Positions 7,439 to 16,399 of a stretch of 64,000 bases of DNA are shown in pieces (within the stretch, counting starts at the first letter, position 1; the number at the start of each line of letters is the position of its first letter). The DNA comes from Gemmobacter nectariphilus DSM 15620 (GTDB lineage: Bacteria; Pseudomonadota; Alphaproteobacteria; Rhodobacterales; Rhodobacteraceae), in assembly GCF_000429765.1 (NCBI RefSeq), contig NZ_AUCM01000004.1, positions 334,670 through 398,669 on the forward strand. Reading direction: 5' to 3'. The position numbers and the translations under genes were made by a program. The notes beneath the pieces were generated by a model, which saw only the letters and a list, made by a program, of their open reading frames with translations, did not search any database and was not told the origin of the DNA.

Positions 7439-8991
7439 TCCAGCTCGATCGTGCCCGGCGGTTTCGAGGTGACGTCGTAGAACACCCGGTTCACGCCTTT
7501 GACCTCGTTGATGATCCGCGTGGCGGTTTCGCCCAGGAAGTCATGGGTAAAGGGGTAGTAATCGGCGGTCATCCCGTCGACCGAGGTCACGGCGCGCAGG
7601 CCGACGGCGTAATCGTAGGTCCGCCCGTCGCCCATCACGCCCACCGTGCGCATCGGCAGGATGGCGGCAAAGGCCTGCCAGATTTCGTCATAGAGGCCAT
7701 GCTTGCGGATCTGGTCGATATAGACCGCATCGGCGCGGCGCAGGATCTCCAGCTTTTCGCGGGTGATCTCGCCGGGGCAGCGGATGGCCAGGCCCGGGCC
7801 GGGGAAGGGGTGGCGGCGGATGAACTTTTCCGGCAGGCCAAGCTCTCGGCCCAAGGCGCGCACCTCGTCCTTGAAGAGCTCGCGCAGGGGTTCCACCAGC
7901 TTCATGCCCATCTTTTCGGGCAGGCCGCCGACATTGTGGTGCGACTTGATGGTGACCGAAGGGCCACCCGAGAAGGACACCGATTCGATCACATCGGGAT
8001 ACAGCGTGCCCTGGGCCAGGAATTCCGCACCGTCGATTTCGTTGGCGTATTTCTGGAACACGTCGATGAACAGCCGGCCGATGGTCTTGCGCTTGACCTC
8101 GGGGTCCGACACGCCCTCGAGCGCGCCAAGGAACAGGTCGGATTCGTCGGCATGGATCAACGGCAGATTATAGGCCTCGCGGAACATCGACACGACTTCC
8201 TGGGCCTCGTTCAGGCGCAGAAGGCCGTGATCGACGAAAACGCAGGTCAGCTGCTCGCCGATCGCCTCGTGGATCAGGATGGCGGCGACGGAACTGTCGA
8301 CACCGCCGGACAGGGCGCAGATGACCTTCTTGTCGCCCACCTGCGCGCGGATCTTGGCAATCGCATCCTCGCGGTAGCTGGCCATCGTCCAGTCGCCGGT
8401 AAAGCCGGCCAGTTTCACGAAATTCTCGTAGAGTTTCGCGCCCTTGGGGGTGTGATGCACCTCGGGGTGGAACTGCACGGCATAGAAGTTGCGCGCCACA
8501 TCGGCGGTGATGGCGAAGGGCGCATTGGGCGAGGTGCCATAGACAGTAAAGCCCGGCGCGATCTTTGATACGTGATCCCCGTGGCTCATCCAGACCTGCT
8601 CGCGCCCCTGATCGAACCAGCCGTTCAGGATGGGCAGATCGCCATTGGCCGGGGTCACGAAGGCGCGGCCGAATTCGGCGGTGCCATGGCCCGATTCCAC
8701 GAGGCCCCCCAGCTGGGTCATCATGGTCTGCTGGCCATAGCAGATCCCGAGGACGGGCACGCCAAAGGTCCACAGGCTTTCGGGTGCGCGGGGGCTGCCG
8801 GGGCGGGTCACGCTGTCGGGGCCGCCCGACAGGATCACGGCCTTGGGCGCGAAGTCGCGCAGGAAGGCATCATCCACCCGGTTGTAGGGATGGATTTCGC
8901 AATAGACGTTGAGTTCCCGCAAGCGCCGCGCAATCAGCTGCGTCACTTGCGATCCGAAGTCGATGATGAGGAGGCGCTGGTGCTGGGTCAT
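7435..8991 (-). CDS. guaA: GMP synthase (glutamine-hydrolysing)
   Basis: A full-length 518-residue GMP synthetase converting XMP to GMP with glutamine and ATP. The amino-terminal class I glutamine amidotransferase has the nucleophile Cys84 in GICYGQ and the His and Glu of the triad in QFHPEVH; the ATP pyrophosphatase P-loop reads SGGVDSS; the carboxy-terminal dimerisation domain ends KPPGTIE. Start at 8991 ([19 protein letters not shown]) matches the family. The DMT transporter ends 48 bases upstream on the same strand; the ABM gene downstream overlaps by 4 bases. Confidence 0.97.
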   Translation of the reverse strand: MTQHQRLLIIDFGSQVTQLIARRLRELNVYCEIHPYNRVDDAFLRDFAPKAVILSGGPDSVTRPGSPRAPESLWTFGVPVLGICYGQQTMMTQLGGLVESGHGTAEFGRAFVTPANGDLPILNGWFDQGREQVWMSHGDHVSKIAPGFTVYGTSPNAPFAITADVARNFYAVQFHPEVHHTPKGAKLYENFVKLAGFTGDWTMASYREDAIAKIRAQVGDKKVICALSGGVDSSVAAILIHEAIGEQLTCVFVDHGLLRLNEAQEVVSMFREAYNLPLIHADESDLFLGALEGVSDPEVKRKTIGRLFIDVFQKYANEIDGAEFLAQGTLYPDVIESVSFSGGPSVTIKSHHNVGGLPEKMGMKLVEPLRELFKDEVRALGRELGLPEKFIRRHPFPGPGLAIRCPGEITREKLEILRRADAVYIDQIRKHGLYDEIWQAFAAILPMRTVGVMGDGRTYDYAVGLRAVTSVDGMTADYYPFTHDFLGETATRIINEVKGVNRVFYDVTSKPPGTIELE

Positions 8992-9039
8992 GCGCCCGCG
9001 TAGCCCCTGCCACGCAAAATCGCAAGGGGGTGCGACGCG

Positions 9040-9876
9040 CTAGAGCCGCGTCAGGATCACCCCGCCGACGATCAGGGCGGCGGCAAGCGCCTTGTTGGGC
9101 GTCATCCGCTCGCCAAAGATCAGCCAGCCGATGAGCACGGCGAAGAGGATCGAGGTCTCGCGCAGCGCCGCGACCAGGGCGATGGGGGCGACCGTCATGG
9201 CCCAGACCGAAATCGCATAGGCCCCATACGAGGCGACCGAGGCGGCGGCCCCTGTGGTCCAGGCCCGTGCCCCGCCGCCCAGCACCCCGCGCCCCTTCAG
9301 CGCCACCATGCCGACCGCGAACAGGATGCCGTCGACCACATAGATCCAGCCGACATAGGCGATGGCATCGCCCGACACCCGCGCGCCCATGCCGTCGATC
9401 AGCGTATAGCTGGCCGTGGCCATGGCCGAGCCAAAGGCAAAGGGCAGCAGCCGGCGCGATTCGCCATCGGTAAAGACGCCCCGCGCCATGGTCAGGATGC
9501 CAAGCCCCAGCACCGCGATGCCGACATATTCGATGGGCCTCACCGCATCGGCCAGCAGGAAGAGCCCTGCGATGGCCGCCATCATGGGCGCGGCCCCGCG
9601 CGCGATGGGATAGACGCGGCTCAGGTCGCCAACCTCGTAGGCATGGGCCAGAAAGAACTTGTAGCCGAAATGCGCGCAACCGGCGGCCAGCACCCAGGGG
9701 ATCACCTCGACCGGGGGCAGCGGGCGCATCAGCACGACCGAAAGCCCCATGGGAATTTCCATCACCGACAGGATCACCATGGCCCCGATGCGCGACGTGC
9801 CGATGCGGATCAGCGCATTCCACAGCGCATGAAGAAAGGCCGCGCCCAGCACGGCCAGCAGCACAGCGACGCTCAT
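9040..9876 (-). CDS. EamA/DMT-superfamily transporter
   Basis: A 278-residue membrane protein with about ten hydrophobic segments arranged as two EamA halves; each half ends in a family motif (PIARGAAPMMAAIAGLFLLA in the first; ALRETSILFAVLIGWLIFGE in the second). Members export amino acids or other metabolites; no substrate can be read from sequence. The minus-strand leader just before its ATG contains three GTAAC words at exactly 11-base spacing, which could affect its regulation. guaA lies 48 bases downstream, so read-through is possible. Confidence 0.88.
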   Translation of the reverse strand: MSVAVLLAVLGAAFLHALWNALIRIGTSRIGAMVILSVMEIPMGLSVVLMRPLPPVEVIPWVLAAGCAHFGYKFFLAHAYEVGDLSRVYPIARGAAPMMAAIAGLFLLADAVRPIEYVGIAVLGLGILTMARGVFTDGESRRLLPFAFGSAMATASYTLIDGMGARVSGDAIAYVGWIYVVDGILFAVGMVALKGRGVLGGGARAWTTGAAASVASYGAYAISVWAMTVAPIALVAALRETSILFAVLIGWLIFGERMTPNKALAAALIVGGVILTRL

Positions 9877-9995
9877 GGGGTGTTACCTGCCTGTTACGTT
9901 CCCGTTACAGGGGCTAGACCCTGGCGCGGGCGCGGGCAAGGGGGCGGGCTGCCAACGATGCGACGACGCGAATGGGGTGTTGCCTGCCTGTTGCG
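9875..9995. repeat. 24-bp near-perfect direct repeat at the DMT gene start
   Basis: ATGGGGTGTTACCTGCCTGT at 9875 and ATGGGGTGTTGCCTGCCTGT at 9972 begin a 24-base repeat with two A-to-G differences, 97 bases apart. The first copy covers the DMT start codon and ribosome site. It contains GTTAC at 9882, 9893 and 9904 (11-base period); the second keeps the period as GTTGC at 9979 and 9990. Confidence 0.6.
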
Positions 9996-10076
9996 ATCCG
10001 GGGGTGCGTGTCAGGTCGGACAGGCCGTCAGGGGCTGCGGGGAAAACGGCCTGCGCTATCCGTCCCATCCGCTTTC

Positions 10077-10133
10077 ATCACCTTGCCGAAAATACCCCAC
10101 GGGGAGGTCTGGAGGGGTGTGAAACCCCTCCAG
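10077..10133 (+). repeat. Dispersed leader-hairpin element, copy 3
   Basis: Leader ATCACCTTGCCGAAAATACC then CCACGGGG, followed by the 9-bp perfect hairpin CTGGAGGGG-TGTGAAA-CCCCTCCAG at 10109-10133. It lies just beyond the stop of the guanine deaminase gene but in the opposite orientation to that gene, so the hairpin comes first for the minus-strand transcript. The rest of 9877-10159 shows no gene. Confidence 0.65.
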
Positions 10134-10159
10134 CGCCGGTCAACGGCGCCGCGCCTGTA

Positions 10160-11461
10160 TCAGCCCCCGACCCGGCGCCCGGCAATATAGGTCGCGGCAA
10201 TCGCCCGGTCATCGCCCATCATGATGGTCGGGAACAGCGCCTGCCACAGATCTTCGGCGCGGCTGGTTGCCTGCGCGATGGCGGGGGTGGACTCCAGGTC
10301 GATCACCACCAGATCGGCCTCCATCCCCGGGGCGATAGTGCCGATGCGGTCGTCCATGCGCAGCGATTGCGCGGACCCTTGGGTGGCCAGCCACCATAGC
10401 TCGGCCGGATGCAGGGCGCGGCCTTTCAGCTGCCCGACCTCATAGGCCGCCGCCATGGTGCGCAGCATGGAAAACGACGACCCGCCCCCGGTGTCGGTGG
10501 CCAGCCCGATCCGGTGGCCCGCCGCCTTCAGCCCGCCCATGTCGAAGAGCCCCGAGCCGATGAAGGTGTTCGAGGTCGGGCAGTGGATCAGGCTGCAATC
10601 CATGTCCAGCAGCTTTGCCCGCTCGCGGTCCTCCAGCCAGATGGCATGGCCAAAGACCGCGCCAGGGCCGACCAGACCAAAGCGTTCATAAGTGTCCAGA
10701 TAGTCGCGGTCGGTGGGGTAAAGGCCCTTGACCCAGGCGATCTCGTCGGTCTGCTCGCTCAGGTGGGTCTGCATCAGGCAATCGGGGTTCGCGGCCCATA
10801 GCGCCCCCAGCGCCTCGAGCTGTTCAGGGGTCGAGGTGGGCGAGAACCGCGGCGTGATCACATAGGACAGCCGGTCGAGCTGATGCCATTTGGCGATCAG
10901 CCGGGCCGAGTCGTCATGGGCCGAGCGGGCGGTATCGCGCAGCCCTTCGGGCGCCGTGTCGCGGTCCATGCAGGTCTTGCCCGCCAGCACCCGCAGCCCG
11001 CGCGCCTGCGCCTGCTCAAAGAACGCATCCACGCTGGCGGGGTGGATGGTGCAATAGCTGCACACGGTCGTCGTGCCGTTCGCCAGTGTCAGATCGAAAT
11101 AGCGGCTGGCAATCGCAGCGGCATAGGCCGGATCGGCAAAGCGCATTTCCTCGGGAAAGGTATAAAGGTTCAGCCAGTCGATCAGCCGCTTGCCCCAGCT
11201 GGCGATGATGGCGGTCTGCGGATAGTGGACATGGGCGTCGATGAACCCGGCCGAAATGAGGTTCCGCCCGTGGCTGATGACGGGCACCTGCGGATGGGCC
11301 GCGCGCAGCCGGGCGGCCGGGCCGACCGCGCGGATCACGCCGCCCTCGACCAGCACCGCGCCATCGGTTTCGATCCGCGCCGCCGCGATCCCTTCGGCAA
11401 AGGGGTCTGCGGCAAAGCTCAGCACCTGTCCGGTCAGCAGTTGGGCCACGCAATTCTCCAT
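10160..11461 (-). CDS. guaD: Guanine deaminase
   Basis: A 433-residue amidohydrolase deaminating guanine to xanthine. The metal-binding AGFIDAHVHYPQ motif, WLNLYTFPEE, TTTVCSYCTIHPASVDAFFE, the catalytic MQTHLSEQTDEIAWV and the ATDTGGGSSFSMLRT segment all match the guanine deaminase branch, distinct from the related 8-oxoguanine and hydroxydechloroatrazine hydrolases. The ATG at 11461 begins the usual family start (MENCVAQLLTGQVLSF); the frame continues further upstream but across the divergent promoter. It is divergent from mgtE. It would feed purine salvage or breakdown, in line with the purine-type ABC importer at 15403-20027. Confidence 0.93.
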   Translation of the reverse strand: MENCVAQLLTGQVLSFAADPFAEGIAAARIETDGAVLVEGGVIRAVGPAARLRAAHPQVPVISHGRNLISAGFIDAHVHYPQTAIIASWGKRLIDWLNLYTFPEEMRFADPAYAAAIASRYFDLTLANGTTTVCSYCTIHPASVDAFFEQAQARGLRVLAGKTCMDRDTAPEGLRDTARSAHDDSARLIAKWHQLDRLSYVITPRFSPTSTPEQLEALGALWAANPDCLMQTHLSEQTDEIAWVKGLYPTDRDYLDTYERFGLVGPGAVFGHAIWLEDRERAKLLDMDCSLIHCPTSNTFIGSGLFDMGGLKAAGHRIGLATDTGGGSSFSMLRTMAAAYEVGQLKGRALHPAELWWLATQGSAQSLRMDDRIGTIAPGMEADLVVIDLESTPAIAQATSRAEDLWQALFPTIMMGDDRAIAATYIAGRRVGG

Positions 11462-11582
11462 CCAAGCAAGACGCGCCAGCCTAACCCCAATCGCGGCGCG
11501 GGTAAATTTCCCCGTTGCCCCTGTTTTCCCGAAACACCTTCGGGTAAGGTCGCCGCAATCCCGGCGAACAAGGAGGCGCGAC

Positions 11583-12953
11583 ATGTCGGACGATCCCGAA
11601 AGCCCGCGCGCCGCCCCCCCGCAAGAGGTGGTCGATGCTGTCCGCGAGGCGGTCGAGGCCGGGGATTCCGCCCTTCTTGTCGATCTGCTCGAGCCGCTTC
11701 ACGCCGCTGACATCGCGGACATTCTGGAACAGATCCGCTCGGGCGAGCGGGCGGCCCTGCTCAAGCTGTGGGGCCGCGAGATCGACGGCGAGATCCTGTC
11801 GGAAATCGACGAGTCGATCCGCGAGGAGGTCATCGAGAGCCTGGCCCCCGAGGTTCTGGCCGAGGCGGTGCGCGAGCTTGATTCCGACGATGTGGTCGAC
11901 ATTCTGGAAGACCTCGAGGAACCGGCGCAGGAACGCATTCTGGATGCGCTGGACCGCGACGACCGGGCGGCGGTCGAACAGTCGCTGTCCTATCCGGAAT
12001 ATTCCGCCGGCCGTCTGATGCAGCGCGAGGTGGTCTCGGCCCCGCTGCACTGGACGGTGGGCGAGGCCATCGACTTCCTGCGCGGCGAGGACTGGCTGCC
12101 CGACCAGTTCTATCATGTGATCCTGGTCGATCCGCGCATGAAGCCGGCAGGCTATGTCACGCTGGGCCGCATCCTGTCGGCGCGTCGCGAGGTGAAGCTG
12201 TCCGAGATCGCCGAGGACAGTTTCCGCACCATCGCCGCCACCGAGGCCGAGGCGGATGTGGCCTATATCTTCACCCAGTATCACCTGATCACCCTGCCGG
12301 TGGTCGATGAAGGCGGGCGGCTGGCCGGGGTGATCACCATCGACGACGCCATGTCGGTGCTGGACGAGGAGCACGAGGAAGACATGCTGCGCATGGCCGG
12401 CGTGGGCGAGGAAAGCTCGCTTTCGGACGGCGTGTGGGAAACCGTGCGCCAGCGCTTTCCCTGGCTGGCGGTCAATCTGGTCACGGCTAACGTGGCCGCC
12501 ATGGTGATCGGGCTGTTCGAACATACCATCGTGATGATCGTCGCGCTGGCGGCGCTGATGCCGATTGTCGCCTCGATGGGCGGGAATGCGGGGACCCAAT
12601 CGCTGACCGTCGCGGTGCGGGCGCTGGCGACGCGCGATCTGACATCCTCGAACGCGACGCGGGTGATCTGGCGGGAACTGACGGTAGGCCTGTTGAACGG
12701 GCTGGGTTTTGCGCTGGTGATGGGGCTGGTCGCCTGGGCGTTCTATGGGCGCGATGTGCTGCTGGGGGCGGTGATCGGGGCGGCGATCATCGTCAACCTG
12801 ACCATTGCGGCGCTGTCCGGGGTTCTGGTGCCGCTTTTGCTGCACCGGCTGAAGCTGGATCCGGCGCTGGCCTCGGGCACCTTTGTCACGACGATGACCG
12901 ATGTGGTCGGCTTCTTTGCCTTTCTGGGGCTGGCCACGGTGGTGCTGCTGTGA
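11583..12953 (+). CDS. mgtE: MgtE magnesium transporter
   Basis: A 456-residue Mg2+ channel/transporter. The amino-terminal acidic superhelical MgtE_N domain covers about residues 20-130 (repeated ADIADILEQI and VVDILEDLEE units), two CBS domains follow (about 135-255), and five membrane segments form the carboxy-terminal pore with the conserved GGNAGTQSLTVAVRALA and FVTTMTDVVGFFAFLGLA. The ATG at 11583 is set by a strong AAGGAGG site 8 bases upstream and replaces a much earlier in-frame ATG that would run into the guaD promoter. Its stop overlaps the next gene's GTG by 4 bases. Confidence 0.96.
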   Translation: MSDDPESPRAAPPQEVVDAVREAVEAGDSALLVDLLEPLHAADIADILEQIRSGERAALLKLWGREIDGEILSEIDESIREEVIESLAPEVLAEAVRELDSDDVVDILEDLEEPAQERILDALDRDDRAAVEQSLSYPEYSAGRLMQREVVSAPLHWTVGEAIDFLRGEDWLPDQFYHVILVDPRMKPAGYVTLGRILSARREVKLSEIAEDSFRTIAATEAEADVAYIFTQYHLITLPVVDEGGRLAGVITIDDAMSVLDEEHEEDMLRMAGVGEESSLSDGVWETVRQRFPWLAVNLVTANVAAMVIGLFEHTIVMIVALAALMPIVASMGGNAGTQSLTVAVRALATRDLTSSNATRVIWRELTVGLLNGLGFALVMGLVAWAFYGRDVLLGAVIGAAIIVNLTIAALSGVLVPLLLHRLKLDPALASGTFVTTMTDVVGFFAFLGLATVVLL

Positions 12954-13546
12954 ACGCTGTCGTTGAAAAATCCGCGCTGCGCGAGGCGGCATTTGCCGCC
13001 CGCGCGCTTGCCCATGCCACCGGGCAGGGCAGGGCGACCGATCACCTGCTGGCGGCCCTCGCCCCACATCGTGGCAAGGTGCTGGCCGGCTATATGCCGA
13101 TGCGGTCGGAAATCGACCCTTTGCCCGCCATGGCGGCCTGGGATGGTCCGGTCTGCGTGCCGGTGGTCATCGCGCGGGGCCAGCCCTTGCGGTTTCGCGC
13201 CTGGACGCCCGGCAGCCGGATGGTCGAGGGCGCGTTCGGCGCGCTGATCCCCGAAAGCGGCGACTGGCTGGTGCCGCAGGTGCTGATCGTGCCGCTGGTC
13301 GCCTTTGATGCAAGGGGCTTCCGGCTGGGCTATGGCGGGGGGTTCTATGACCGCACGCTGGAAGGGCTGCGCGCCACCGGCCCGGTGCCTGCGATCGGCT
13401 TTGCCTTTGCCGCCCAACAGGTCGATGCCGTGCCGATCGAGCCCACCGACCAGCCGCTTGACCTGATCGTGACCGAGGCCGGCGTGCTGCGGCCCGGGCC
13501 CGCCAAATCCTTGCCCGAACCTGCTGCTGGCCCCTGCCGTTCTTGA
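12950..13546 (+). CDS. 5-formyltetrahydrofolate cyclo-ligase
   Basis: A 198-residue enzyme of the MTHFS/YgfA family that recycles 5-formyl-THF to 5,10-methenyl-THF with ATP. Signatures are the amino-terminal KSALREAAFAAR, the substrate-loop YMPMRSEIDP, and the conserved LVPLVAFDARGFRLGYGGGF with the following YDRTL. The GTG start overlaps the mgtE stop (GTGA), so translation is coupled. The carboxy-terminus ends close to nfuA, continuing a tightly packed plus-strand run. Confidence 0.92.
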   Translation: MNAVVEKSALREAAFAARALAHATGQGRATDHLLAALAPHRGKVLAGYMPMRSEIDPLPAMAAWDGPVCVPVVIARGQPLRFRAWTPGSRMVEGAFGALIPESGDWLVPQVLIVPLVAFDARGFRLGYGGGFYDRTLEGLRATGPVPAIGFAFAAQQVDAVPIEPTDQPLDLIVTEAGVLRPGPAKSLPEPAAGPCRS

Positions 13547-13596
13547 CAGGATGGGGGGCGGGGCGCATATCCCCCTTAACCCCGGAGATTGCTGCC

Positions 13597-14154
13597 ATGT
13601 TCATCCAGACCGAAACCACCCCGAACCCCGCCACGCTGAAATTCCTGCCTGGTCAGGACGTGATGGCCGTGGGCACTGCCGATTTCCCGTCGGCCGATGC
13701 TGCGGCGCAATCGCCCCTTGCACGGCGGATCTTTGCCGTTGGCGGCGTGACCGGCGTGTTCCTTGGCAATGATTTCGTCACCGTGACCAAAGGGGCCGAC
13801 GCGGCCTGGGAACATGTCAAGCCCGCGATCCTTGGCGCGATCATGGAACATTTCCAGTCCGGCCTGCCGGCGATCGAGGGCGAGGCCGAGGCCGCCCATG
13901 CCATCCACGAAGGCGAGGATGGCGAGATCGTCAAGCAGATCAAGGAGCTGCTGGACACCCGCGTGCGTCCTGCCGTGGCGCAAGATGGCGGCGACATCAC
14001 CTTTCACGGCTTCGACCGCGGTGTCGTTTATCTGCACATGAAGGGCGCCTGCGCCGGGTGCCCCTCGTCGACCCTGACGCTGAAGATGGGGATCGAGAAC
14101 CTGCTGCGCCACTATATCCCGGAAGTGACCGAGGTTCGCCCGGTCGCTGCCTGA
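13597..14154 (+). CDS. NfuA-type iron-sulfur cluster carrier
   Basis: A 185-residue scaffold/carrier. The amino-terminal Nfu_N domain (MFIQTETTPNPATLKFLPG, about residues 1-88) is joined to a NifU carboxy-terminal domain with the cluster-binding CxxC at Cys152 and Cys155 in GACAGCPSS. Proteins of this build deliver 4Fe-4S clusters to targets such as lipoyl synthase. The ATG at 13597 gives the exact family start and follows a CCGGAGA site. It is followed by tsaB after 3 bases, an arrangement seen in many alphaproteobacteria. Confidence 0.94.
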   Translation: MFIQTETTPNPATLKFLPGQDVMAVGTADFPSADAAAQSPLARRIFAVGGVTGVFLGNDFVTVTKGADAAWEHVKPAILGAIMEHFQSGLPAIEGEAEAAHAIHEGEDGEIVKQIKELLDTRVRPAVAQDGGDITFHGFDRGVVYLHMKGACAGCPSSTLTLKMGIENLLRHYIPEVTEVRPVAA

Positions 14155-14157
14155 CCC

Positions 14158-14829
14158 ATGGCACGATCGTATCTGGCCTTCGACACATCGGCCGCGCATT
14201 GCGCGGCCGCTTTCGTGCAGGATGGGGCGGTGGTCCTGGCGCGGACCGAACCCATGCAGCGCGGGCAGGCGGAACGGCTGATGCCGTTCCTGGCAGAGCT
14301 GCTGGCCGGGGCCGGGGCAGGCTGGAGCGATCTGGCGGGGCTTGCTGTCGGGATCGGGCCGGGCAATTTCACCGGCGTGCGGATCGCGGTCGCCGCCGCG
14401 CGCGGGCTGGCGCTGGGGCTGGGGGTGCCGGCGATCGGCATCTCGACCTTCGAGTTGCTGCTGGACCCGCAGTCGGGGGCCGATCTGCTGATCACCCTCC
14501 CCGCCCCGCGCGATCAGATCTATGCACAGCGCTTTCGGGCCGGGGCAGCCGTGGGCACCCCCTGGTTGATCGACCTGGCCGAGGTGCCGGCCGATCTGGC
14601 CGCGGCGCCGCCTGCGGTGGTGCGCGGGCACCGGGCGGGCGAGCTGGCCGATGTGCTGCGGGCACGGGCCGAAATCGTCGCCATTGACGATTACGCCCGC
14701 GCGCTGGGGCGGCGCGCGGCATGGCGGTTCGGCCAGCCGCTGGATGGCACGCGCCCCGCGCCGCTCTATGTCCGCCCGCCCGATGCGGCCCCCCCGGCCG
14801 ATCCGCCCCCGGTGATCCTTGATGCCTGA
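14158..14829 (+). CDS. tsaB: tRNA threonylcarbamoyladenosine (t6A37) protein TsaB
   Basis: A 223-residue ASKHA-fold protein needed, with TsaC, TsaD and TsaE, to make t6A at position 37 of ANN-decoding tRNAs. The opening AFDTSAAHCAAAFVQDG, the GIGPGNFTGVRIAVAAARGL loop and ISTFELLL match YeaZ/TsaB. The carboxy-terminal part is the usual variable region ending in a Pro-rich stretch with LYVRPPDA, also found in TsaB proteins. It overlaps the rimI-like gene by 8 bases. Confidence 0.94.
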   Translation: MARSYLAFDTSAAHCAAAFVQDGAVVLARTEPMQRGQAERLMPFLAELLAGAGAGWSDLAGLAVGIGPGNFTGVRIAVAAARGLALGLGVPAIGISTFELLLDPQSGADLLITLPAPRDQIYAQRFRAGAAVGTPWLIDLAEVPADLAAAPPAVVRGHRAGELADVLRARAEIVAIDDYARALGRRAAWRFGQPLDGTRPAPLYVRPPDAAPPADPPPVILDA

Positions 14830-15250
14830 GACGGATCGTCTGGCGGCGATCCATGCGGCCAGCTTCACCAACCCGCGCCCGTGGTCAGCCCAGGAGATGG
14901 CCAGCCTGCTGGCCATGCCCGGCAGCTTTCTGGCCGAGCGGCCGGGCGGCTTCGTGATGGGCCGCGCGGTGCTGGACGAGGCCGAATTGCTGACCATCGC
15001 CGTTGCCCCCGATCTGCGGCGGATGGGCACCGGCGCCGCGCTTCTGGCCGCGTTCGAGGCCGAGGCGCAGGCGCGCGGCGCGGCGCGGGCCTTTCTGGAG
15101 GTCGCGGCCGACAATGCCGCCGCCATCGCGCTTTATACCCGTGCCGGATGGCGCCCTTGCGGGCGGCGCAAGGGCTATTACCGGGATGGTCCGGGCGGGG
15201 CTGTGGATGCCCTGCTGCTGGAACGCACATTTGCGCAACCAATGGCTTAG
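14822..15250 (+). CDS. GNAT acetyltransferase, RimI-like
   Basis: A 142-residue acetyltransferase. Motif A for acetyl-CoA binding is clear (LLTIAVAPDLRRMGTGAALL), followed by ARAFLEVAADNAAAIALYTR and AGWRPCGRRKGYYRDG, the pattern of RimI, which acetylates the amino-terminus of ribosomal protein S18. The tsaB-rimI adjacency is widespread and supports this. The ATG at 14822 is chosen; an alternative TTG lies one codon earlier. The start overlaps the tsaB end by 8 bases. Confidence 0.87.
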   Translation: MPETDRLAAIHAASFTNPRPWSAQEMASLLAMPGSFLAERPGGFVMGRAVLDEAELLTIAVAPDLRRMGTGAALLAAFEAEAQARGAARAFLEVAADNAAAIALYTRAGWRPCGRRKGYYRDGPGGAVDALLLERTFAQPMA

Positions 15251-15402
15251 CATCGGCATCTGTTGCGCCGCACCGCCGCAAGGCGCGCCAGATTCCTGTT
15301 GACCGCCGCAGCCGCCTGCGGCTTGATGAGGCCTGATCCGCCAGAGATCGGACCGCCGAAAGGGCAGGCCCAACGCCCGCGGCCATAACCGGGAGATTCC
15401 GA

Positions 15403-16392
15403 ATGACCCTTATGCACAAATTCCTTGGCGCGACTGCTGCGCTGGCGCTGTCGGCGGGCGTGGCTGCGGCCGAACCCGCGCTGATCTATGATCTGGGCGG
15501 CAAGTTCGACAAATCCTTCAACGAGGCTGCCTTCAACGGCGCCCAGAAGTGGGTCAAGGAAGCCGGCGCCACCTACAAGGAACTGGAAATGCAATCCGCC
15601 GCCCAGCGGGTGCAGTTTGCGCGCCGCATGGCGGAATCGGGTGCCAACCCGATCGTGGTGATGGGCTTCCAGAACGAGGAAACGCTCAAGGAAGTGGCGC
15701 CGGATTACCCGGATACCTCGTTCGTGCTGATTGACGCGGTGGTCGATCTGCCGAACGTGCGCTCGGTGATCTTTGCCGAACAGGAAGGCAGCTATCTGGT
15801 CGGCATGCTGGGCGCGATGGCGTCGAAGTCGGGCACCATCAGCTTTGTCGGCGGCATGGACATTCCGCTGATCACCGCCTTTGCCTGCGGCTATGCCCAG
15901 GGCGCCAAGGCCGTGAACCCGGATGCGAAAGTCATCGTGAACTACACCGGCGATACCCCGGCAGCCTGGAACGACCCGGTCAAGGGCGGCGAGATCGCCA
16001 AGGCGCAGATGAGCCAGGGCTCGGACGTGATCTTTGCAGCCGCGGGCGGCACGGGCCTTGGTGTGCTGCAGGCGGCGGCGGATGGCGGCGTTCTGTCGAT
16101 CGGCGTCGATTCGAACCAGAACCACCTGCACCCGGGCAAGGTTCTGACCTCGATGCTGAAGCTGGTCGACAATGCGGTCTATCAGGCGTTCAAGGATGGC
16201 CCCGGCCTCAAGCCCGGCGTGGTCAAGATGGATCTGGCCGCTGGCGGCGTCGGCTATGCGCTGGACGACAACAACAAGGATCTGATCTCTGACGACATGA
16301 AGGCCAAGGTCGAGGCGGCCAAGGCCGACATCATCGCCGGCAAGATCATGGTGCACGATTACCGCACCGACAGCACCTGCCCGGCCTTCTGA
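15403..16392 (+). CDS. BMP-family ABC transporter substrate-binding protein
   Basis: A 329-residue periplasmic binding protein with a cleavable signal peptide (cleavage about VAAAEP, residue 24). It belongs to the Bmp/PnrA/Med family: IYDLGGKFDKSFNEAAFNGA at the start of the mature protein and later GSDVIFAAAGGTGLGVLQAA and SIGVDSNQNHLHPG. The family binds purine nucleosides. It heads a four-gene importer unit, the ATPase beginning 7 bases on. A GGGAG site precedes the ATG. The 152-base leader upstream contains a small GC hairpin but no riboswitch that I could recognise. Confidence 0.93.
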   Translation: MTLMHKFLGATAALALSAGVAAAEPALIYDLGGKFDKSFNEAAFNGAQKWVKEAGATYKELEMQSAAQRVQFARRMAESGANPIVVMGFQNEETLKEVAPDYPDTSFVLIDAVVDLPNVRSVIFAEQEGSYLVGMLGAMASKSGTISFVGGMDIPLITAFACGYAQGAKAVNPDAKVIVNYTGDTPAAWNDPVKGGEIAKAQMSQGSDVIFAAAGGTGLGVLQAAADGGVLSIGVDSNQNHLHPGKVLTSMLKLVDNAVYQAFKDGPGLKPGVVKMDLAAGGVGYALDDNNKDLISDDMKAKVEAAKADIIAGKIMVHDYRTDSTCPAF

Positions 16393-16399
16393 TCCGACG

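Noticed and set aside
15251..15402. Purine riboswitch before the BMP binding-protein gene
   Set aside because: The leader has only a small GC hairpin; no three-way junction with the purine-binding conserved loops is visible.
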